Assembly: GCF_000302535.1 (NCBI RefSeq)
Contig: NC_018708.1
Location: 992,001-1,056,000 of the forward strand
Reading direction: 5' to 3'
Origin: Acidovorax sp. KKS102
GTDB taxonomy: Bacteria; Pseudomonadota; Gammaproteobacteria; Burkholderiales; Burkholderiaceae_C
DNA: 64,000 nucleotides
The first letter of the stretch is position 1; every line of letters starts with the position of its first letter. The notes below the pieces were generated by a model. The model worked only from the letters and a program-made list of their open reading frames with translations, made no database searches and had not been told where the DNA came from. Both the position numbers and the translations under genes were made by a program. Below, in pieces: positions 59,981 to 64,000 of the stretch.

Positions 59981-60706
59981 ATGTCCAGCCAACCTGCCGC
60001 CGATATGACGCCCATCCCACCGGACGAAGGCACGCCCGTTTCCGTCAAGATCCGAGAACGCCTTGCCGCCGCGCGCAAGCGCTTTCACGCCAACGACAAC
60101 ATTGCCGAATTCATCGAGCCCGGCGAGCTGGAGAAGCTGCTCGACGAGGTTGAGGTCAAGATGCAGGGCGTGCTCGACAGCCTGGTCATCAACACCGAGG
60201 GCGACCACAACACCAACAACACCGCGCGCCGCGTGGCCAAGATGTACCTCAACGAGGTGTTCCGTGGTCGCTACGTGGCGCAGCCGCCCATCACCGAATT
60301 CCCGAACGCCGAGCACCTCAACGAGCTGATGATCGTGGGCCCGCTCACCGTGCGCAGTGCCTGCAGCCACCACTTCTGCCCCGTCATCGGCAAGATCTGG
60401 ATCGGCGTGATGCCCAACGAGCACACCAACGTGATCGGCCTGTCCAAATACGCGCGCCTGGTGGACTGGATCATGGGCCGTCCCCAGATCCAGGAAGAAG
60501 CCGTGGTGCAGCTGGCCGACCTGATCATGGAAAAGACCCAGCCCGACGGCCTCGCCATCGTCATGGAAGCCAGCCACTTCTGCATGTCCTGGCGCGGCGT
60601 GCGCGACAACGACAGCCGCATGATCAACTCGGTCATGCGCGGCGTGTTCCTCAAGGACAGCGCCCTGCGCCGTGAATTTTTGTCCCTCATTCCTGGAAAG
60701 AACTGA
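59981..60706 (+). CDS. folE: GTP cyclohydrolase I
   Basis: FolE converts GTP to dihydroneopterin triphosphate, the first step of folate synthesis and of other pterins. The 241-residue product has the zinc-binding SACSHHFCPVIGKIWIGVMP, the substrate-binding LSKYARLVDWIMGRPQIQEE and the second zinc cysteine in EASHFCMSWRGVRD, so it is a type IA zinc enzyme. An N-terminal extension of about 35 residues precedes the core. The start could also be ATG 59972; neither has a Shine-Dalgarno sequence. The BLUF gene follows after two bases. Confidence 0.96.
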   Translation: MSSQPAADMTPIPPDEGTPVSVKIRERLAAARKRFHANDNIAEFIEPGELEKLLDEVEVKMQGVLDSLVINTEGDHNTNNTARRVAKMYLNEVFRGRYVAQPPITEFPNAEHLNELMIVGPLTVRSACSHHFCPVIGKIWIGVMPNEHTNVIGLSKYARLVDWIMGRPQIQEEAVVQLADLIMEKTQPDGLAIVMEASHFCMSWRGVRDNDSRMINSVMRGVFLKDSALRREFLSLIPGKN

Positions 60707-60708
60707 CC

Positions 60709-61131
60709 ATGCTGGTACGCCTGCTTTACGCCAGTCGCGCGGTCGATACCTCGCCCGCCGCCATCGAAGCCATCCTGACGCAGTCGCGCCAGCACAACCC
60801 GGGCTCCGGCATCACCGGCGTGCTGTGCTACGGCGGTGGCGTGTTCCTGCAAGCCATCGAGGGCGGCCGCTCTGCGGTGAGCGAGCTGTACGGCCACATC
60901 CAGAAGGACCCGCGCCACAAGGACGTGGTGCTGCTGCACTACGAAGAAATCGCCGAGCGCCGTTTTGGCGGCTGGACCATGGGCCAGGTCAACCTGTCCA
61001 AGATCAACCACTCCATTCTGCTGAAGTATTCCGAGAAGCCTGAGCTGGACCCGTACTCCGTGTCGGGCAAGGTGTCGTTTGCGCTGCTCGAAGAGTTGAT
61101 GGCCACAGCCTCCATCATCGGCCGAGCCTGA
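60709..61131 (+). CDS. BLUF-domain blue-light sensor protein
   Basis: BLUF domains bind FAD and respond to blue light by rearranging hydrogen bonds around the flavin. The 140-residue protein is a lone BLUF domain plus a short C-terminal helix. The key residues are present: Tyr7 (LLYASRA), Asn30 (QHNPGSGITGV), Gln48 (FLQAIEG), Trp89 and Met91 (GGWTMGQ). This predicts a photoactive sensor. It starts two bases after folE and must be cotranscribed with it. No output domain is fused, so it presumably acts by binding a partner. Confidence 0.93.
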   Translation: MLVRLLYASRAVDTSPAAIEAILTQSRQHNPGSGITGVLCYGGGVFLQAIEGGRSAVSELYGHIQKDPRHKDVVLLHYEEIAERRFGGWTMGQVNLSKINHSILLKYSEKPELDPYSVSGKVSFALLEELMATASIIGRA

Positions 61132-61253
61132 AAAGCGGGGCGCTTTGCTACTGCGCCAGCCGATTCCGGGCCTGCTGTGCTCGCCGTACGGGAGTACGGC
61201 TGCGCGCATCGACCCAGACTAGGCTGGCTCGCTACGCAAATCGCCCCACTTTT
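61131..61253. repeat. 123-base imperfect palindrome after the BLUF gene
   Basis: The arms AAAAGCGGGGCG (61131-61142) and CGCCCCACTTTT (61242-61253) pair. Further in, GCCAGCC and (at the core) GCCGTAC (61183-61189) pair with GTACGGC (61194-61200) around GGGA. Most of both arms align as inverted copies with a few mismatches. It begins at the last base of the BLUF stop codon. It looks like a miniature element or a large RNA hairpin. Confidence 0.8.
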
Positions 61254-61279
61254 CTTCGCAGCCATCCATCATGGTTCGT

Positions 61280-61316
61280 AGCCGCAGCCGCCCAGAAGGC
61301 GCTGCGGCTTTTCTGT
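61280..61316 (+). terminator. Terminator-like hairpin before the EamA gene
   Basis: AGCCGCAGC (61280-61288) pairs with GCTGCGGCT (61301-61309), followed by TTTCTGTT. It follows the palindrome and should end the folE-BLUF transcript. Confidence 0.75.
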
Positions 61317-61335
61317 TCAGGCCGTTCTTTTCCCC

Positions 61336-62217
61336 GTGACCTTCACCGCCTTCGCCCTCATCATCCTCGCCGGCCTCATCCATGCGTGCTGGAACATCGT
61401 GGCCAAGAAGGCCGGGGGGGACTCGCGGTTTGCGTTCTTCACCTCGGTGATCATGATGGTGGTCTGGGCGCCGCTGGGCTGGTACCTGGGGCGCGACGCG
61501 GTACCGCTGTGGGGTGCGGTGGAGTGGGGCTTTGTGGTCGCCAGCGGGCTGTTGCACGTGGCTTACTTTGTCATCCTGCTGCGCGGCTACCGGGTGGCGG
61601 ACCTCACCGTGGTCTACCCGCTGGCGCGGGGCTCGGGGCCACTCCTGTCGTCGCTGGTGGCCATCACGCTGCTGGGTGAGCAGATCTCGGCGCTGGGCGC
61701 CCTGGGCATTGTGGGCGTGGTGGGGGGCGTGTTTCTGATCGCGGGCGGCCCGGGCCTGCTGCGCGCCGCGCACGACCCTGCCGCACGGGCACGGGTGCAC
61801 AAGGGCATGGCCTACGGGGTTCTGACGGGGGCCTTCATTGCCAGCTACACGGTGGTCGATGGTTATGCGGTCAAGTTTTTGCTGATGTCGCCCATCCTGG
61901 TGGACTACATGGGCAACTTTGTGCGCGTGGGGCTGCTGGCGCCGGTGGTGCTGCGCGACCTGCCCACCGCCCGCACGCTGTGGCTGGCCCAGTGGCGTTT
62001 TGCCCTGGCCGTGGCGGTGGTCAGCCCCGTGGCCTATGTGCTGGTGCTGTACGCCATGCAGCAGGCGCCCCTGTCGCACGTGGCCCCTGCGCGCGAGGTG
62101 TCCATGCTGTTTGCCGCGCTGATCGGCGGCCACCTGCTGGGCGAGGGTGACCGCGTGGCGCGCATCTTAGGTGCGCTGTGCATTGCGGCAGGTGTCACGG
62201 CCCTGGCCTTGGGATGA
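61336..62217 (+). CDS. EamA/DMT-family transporter
   Basis: A 293-residue membrane protein of the drug/metabolite transporter superfamily with about ten helices in two EamA-like halves. Seen are FALIILAGLIHACWNIVAKK, YRVADLTVVYPLARGSGPLL and the second-half APAREVSMLFAALIGGHLLG. The start is GTG 61336. It overlaps the DUF429 gene by four bases. The substrate cannot be told. Confidence 0.92.
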   Translation: MTFTAFALIILAGLIHACWNIVAKKAGGDSRFAFFTSVIMMVVWAPLGWYLGRDAVPLWGAVEWGFVVASGLLHVAYFVILLRGYRVADLTVVYPLARGSGPLLSSLVAITLLGEQISALGALGIVGVVGGVFLIAGGPGLLRAAHDPAARARVHKGMAYGVLTGAFIASYTVVDGYAVKFLLMSPILVDYMGNFVRVGLLAPVVLRDLPTARTLWLAQWRFALAVAVVSPVAYVLVLYAMQQAPLSHVAPAREVSMLFAALIGGHLLGEGDRVARILGALCIAAGVTALALG

Positions 62218-63068
62218 CCACCATGGCACCCCAATCCCCTTTCCAGCTACTGGGCTGTGACTTCTCCAGCAGCCCCACGCGGCGCAAACCCATCGTGCTG
62301 GCGCTGGGCCAACGCCAGGGCGCGCGCGTGGCGCTCACCGCGCTGCAACCGATCGACACACGGGCCGCATTCGGCCAGTGGCTGGCGCAGCCCGGCGACT
62401 GGGTGGGCGGTTTTGATCTGCCCTTTGGCCTGCCGCGCGAGCTGGTGCAGGCGCTGGGCTGGCCCACCGACTGGATCGCCTGCATGCAGCAGTACCGCCG
62501 CCTAAGCCGCGAGCAGATCCGCGCGCAGTTTGCGGCGTTCTGCGACGCGCGGCCCGTGGGGGGCAAGTTTGCCCACCGCGCCACCGACAGGCCCGCAGGC
62601 TCCAGTCCGTCGATGAAATGGGTGAACCCGCCCGTGGCCTACATGCTGCATGCGGGTCTGCCGCTGCTGCTGGACGCCGGCGTGCACCTGCCCGGCCTGC
62701 ACGCAGGCGACCCCCGTCGCGTGGCGCTGGAGGCCTACCCCGGCCTGCTCGCGCGCGAGGTGCTGCAGCGCCGCAGCTACAAGAGCGACGACCGCGCCAA
62801 GCAGACGCCTGACCGCCTCATCGCCCGCAAAGACCTGGTCAACGCGCTGGAGCTGGGCCAGACCCGCCTGGGCCTGCGCCTCAAGCTCAGCCACGCCCAG
62901 CGCGACGCGCTGGTGCAGGACGCCAGCGGCGACAGCCTGGACGCCGTGCTGTGCCTGCTGCAGGCCGCCTGGGCCCAGCAGCGCCATGCCGAGGGCGACG
63001 CGCTTTACGGCCTGCCGCCGGGGCTCGATCCACTCGAAGGCTGGATCGTCACCGCGGACAAGCCCTGA
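62214..63068 (+). CDS. DUF429 protein (predicted RNase H-fold nuclease)
   Basis: A 284-residue protein resembling DUF429, a family with predicted RNase H-like fold. It starts LLGCDFSSSPTRRKPIVLAL with an Asp in the first strand, then WVGGFDLPFGLPRELVQALG, VALEAYPGLLAREVL and SGDSLDAVLCLLQAAWA, the usual late acidic region. No partner gene hints at function. ATG 62214 overlaps the transporter stop (ATGA). Confidence 0.82.
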   Translation: MTTMAPQSPFQLLGCDFSSSPTRRKPIVLALGQRQGARVALTALQPIDTRAAFGQWLAQPGDWVGGFDLPFGLPRELVQALGWPTDWIACMQQYRRLSREQIRAQFAAFCDARPVGGKFAHRATDRPAGSSPSMKWVNPPVAYMLHAGLPLLLDAGVHLPGLHAGDPRRVALEAYPGLLAREVLQRRSYKSDDRAKQTPDRLIARKDLVNALELGQTRLGLRLKLSHAQRDALVQDASGDSLDAVLCLLQAAWAQQRHAEGDALYGLPPGLDPLEGWIVTADKP

Positions 63069-63119
63069 CCGACGATTCCGCCGCTTTTCCAGGCATTGGC
63101 CCGCCGCAGGCTGCGTAGC

Positions 63120-63383
63120 ATGGGCGGGACACGTTGGATGCTTTGTTTGCCCATGCCTTTCGCCCCCCGCCTTTGGAGCGTGCTGTGCGCGCTGGTTGTC
63201 TTGCTGGCCCCGCTGCTGGTACAGGCCGCCCCCGCGCCCTGGTATTACTGGCGCAGCCTGGTCGATGGACAGCGCGTGTGCGCACAAACCTCGCCCGGCC
63301 CGGGCTGGGAACAGGACAGCGCCGCCTACGAAGGCCCTGGCTGCCAGCCGCGCCGCAAGGTACTGGTTGTGCCCATGCGGTGA
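63120..63383 (+). CDS. Small exported hypothetical protein
   Basis: An 87-residue product with a clear signal peptide (LWSVLCALVVLLAPLLVQAA) and a short mature part containing WYYWRSLVDGQRVCAQTSPG and two cysteines (VCAQT; GCQPRRK). No family is recognised. The start may instead be the ATG at 63153. A similar tiny secreted protein may be common in relatives, but I cannot verify that here. Confidence 0.6.
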   Translation: MGGTRWMLCLPMPFAPRLWSVLCALVVLLAPLLVQAAPAPWYYWRSLVDGQRVCAQTSPGPGWEQDSAAYEGPGCQPRRKVLVVPMR

Positions 63384-63415
63384 CGGGTCGCTCGGTAGGT
63401 GGTGCACAGGCGGTT

Positions 63416-63479
63416 GTTATAAAAAACATAGCTATCAGCGCTTATCGCATAAGCGCTAGCAGCCAAAAATGCTTGCAAT
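63416..63479 (+). repeat. Dispersed hairpin repeat, copy K
   Basis: ATAGCTATC, then a perfect nine-pair hairpin AGCGCTTAT-CGC-ATAAGCGCT (63437-63457), then AGCAGCCAAAAATGCTTGCAAT. The right end supplies TTGCAA, which lies 16 bases upstream of GATAAT at 63495-63500, so the repeat may provide the -35 of the next gene. Confidence 0.85.
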
Positions 63480-63500
63480 CATGTGCATGCATTCGATAAT
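63474..63500 (+). promoter_or_regulatory. Candidate promoter for the gpm-type gene, part of it from repeat K
   Basis: TTGCAA followed by a 16-base spacer and GATAAT (63495-63500). The -10 ends seven bases before ATG 63508, so the transcript may start at or beside the start codon. Confidence 0.4.
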
Positions 63501-63507
63501 GGCACGC

Positions 63508-64000
63508 ATGACTGAATTGATCCTGATCCGCCACGGCGAGACCGACTGGAACCGCGAACTGCGCTTTCAGGGCCACGTGGATGTCCCCCTCAACGCCATT
63601 GGCCACGAACAGGCCCGCCGCCTGGCCGAGCGCCTGGCTGCAGAGCGCCCCGTGGTGCACCACCTCATCTGCAGCGACCTCATCCGCACCCAGCAGACCG
63701 CCACGCCCAGCCTGAAGGTGCTGTTTCCCCAGGCCCGCATCGACACCCTCACCGACAGTGCCCTGCGCGAGCAAAACTTTGGCGTGGTGGACGGCAAGCG
63801 CGTGGACGACGTCAAGCAGGAGCACGCCGACGCATGGAACCAGTGGCTGCGCTTTGAAGCCGACTATGGCATGCCCGGCGGCGAGACCACCCGCCAGTTC
63901 CACACCCGCGTGATGGACGCCGTCTACCGCATCGCCCAGCAGCACAGCGGCCAGACGGTGATGGTCGTCACCCATGGCGGCGTGCTCGACATGATCTGGC
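63508..64000 (+). CDS. Phosphoglycerate mutase/phosphatase family protein (3' end beyond window)
   Basis: A histidine phosphatase-superfamily protein; the first 164 residues are in the window. The catalytic RHGE is in LILIRHGETDWNRELRFQGH, followed by the family regions CSDLIRTQQTA, LREQNFGVVDGKRVDDVK, GGETTRQFHTR and the second catalytic histidine in VVTHGGVL. It may be a cofactor-dependent phosphoglycerate mutase or a broad phosphatase such as GpmB/CobC type; the RFQGHVDVPLN pattern fits the latter. Two ATGs are possible (63499 and 63508). Confidence 0.9.
   Translation, partial: MTELILIRHGETDWNRELRFQGHVDVPLNAIGHEQARRLAERLAAERPVVHHLICSDLIRTQQTATPSLKVLFPQARIDTLTDSALREQNFGVVDGKRVDDVKQEHADAWNQWLRFEADYGMPGGETTRQFHTRVMDAVYRIAQQHSGQTVMVVTHGGVLDMIW

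Overview
The window looks like a stretch of chromosome from a Comamonadaceae betaproteobacterium, most like Acidovorax. The reasons are high GC in nearly every gene, a Bug-type tripartite tricarboxylate transport receptor, the order petABC-sspA-sspB, the order lytM-secA-argJ seen across beta/gammaproteobacteria, and short dispersed repeats of a style I associate with this family. This assignment is inference from gene content; no rRNA is present. I see no prophage, insertion sequence, CRISPR array or plasmid gene. It is a core-genome region with both edges cutting genes (mscL at the left, a phosphoglycerate-mutase-type gene at the right).

Layout. 1-4.7 kb: mscL (partial), cytochrome bc1 complex (petABC), stringent starvation proteins sspA/sspB, tRNA-Thr. 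4.7-11.7 kb: a DciA-like gene divergent from a LytM peptidase, then secA, argJ, a DUF815 ATPase and mutT. 11.7-17.4 kb, all minus: pilB-pilC-pilD-coaE-zapD-yacG (type IV pilus assembly joined to CoA synthesis and cell division), with pilB/pilC visibly lower in GC. 17.5-25.2 kb: tRNA-Pro, ispB divergent from rplU-rpmA-obgE, proB, rppH divergent from proS, and a lytic transglycosylase. 25.2-31.8 kb, minus: a CorC-like protein, a Lon-type AAA ATPase, grxD, and hemA-prfA-prmC. 31.8-39.2 kb: a small membrane protein, a Bug receptor, and the glycerol-3-phosphate uptake operon ugpB-A-E-C-(VOC)-ugpQ, with Pho-box-like repeats upstream. 39.2-49.6 kb: serA, a 1304-residue FAD/Fe-S oxidoreductase, a HIT protein, then DUF971-ubiE-Tim44-ubiJ-ubiB (ubiquinone synthesis). 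49.8-55.7 kb: a frameshifted sodium:solute symporter, an FmdB-like protein, a DUF502 protein, aspS, a CsgG-like lipoprotein and nudB. 55.7-64 kb: a response regulator with TPR-like repeats, an endonuclease/phosphatase-fold protein plus cardiolipin synthase, folE followed at once by a BLUF blue-light sensor, an EamA transporter, a DUF429 protein, a small exported protein and the gpm-type gene.

The most distinctive structure is a family of about 60-70 base hairpin repeats. I found eleven copies (roughly 10.26, 11.66, 20.66, 29.16, 30.34, 35.51, 42.83, 45.42, 51.61, 59.88 and 63.42 kb). All lie in the same strand orientation whatever the direction of the neighbouring genes. They keep a left-hand stem through compensatory base changes. 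Two copies sit in frame inside protein-coding genes, and several sit directly against start codons that lack a Shine-Dalgarno sequence. A second repeat family (two copies directly after stop codons, in opposite orientations) and a 123-base imperfect palindrome after the BLUF gene add to the non-coding structure.

Functionally the window is mainly housekeeping: respiration (bc1, ubiquinone), protein export and cell wall, translation, tetrapyrrole, proline, serine, arginine and folate synthesis, and phosphate-linked glycerophosphodiester scavenging.
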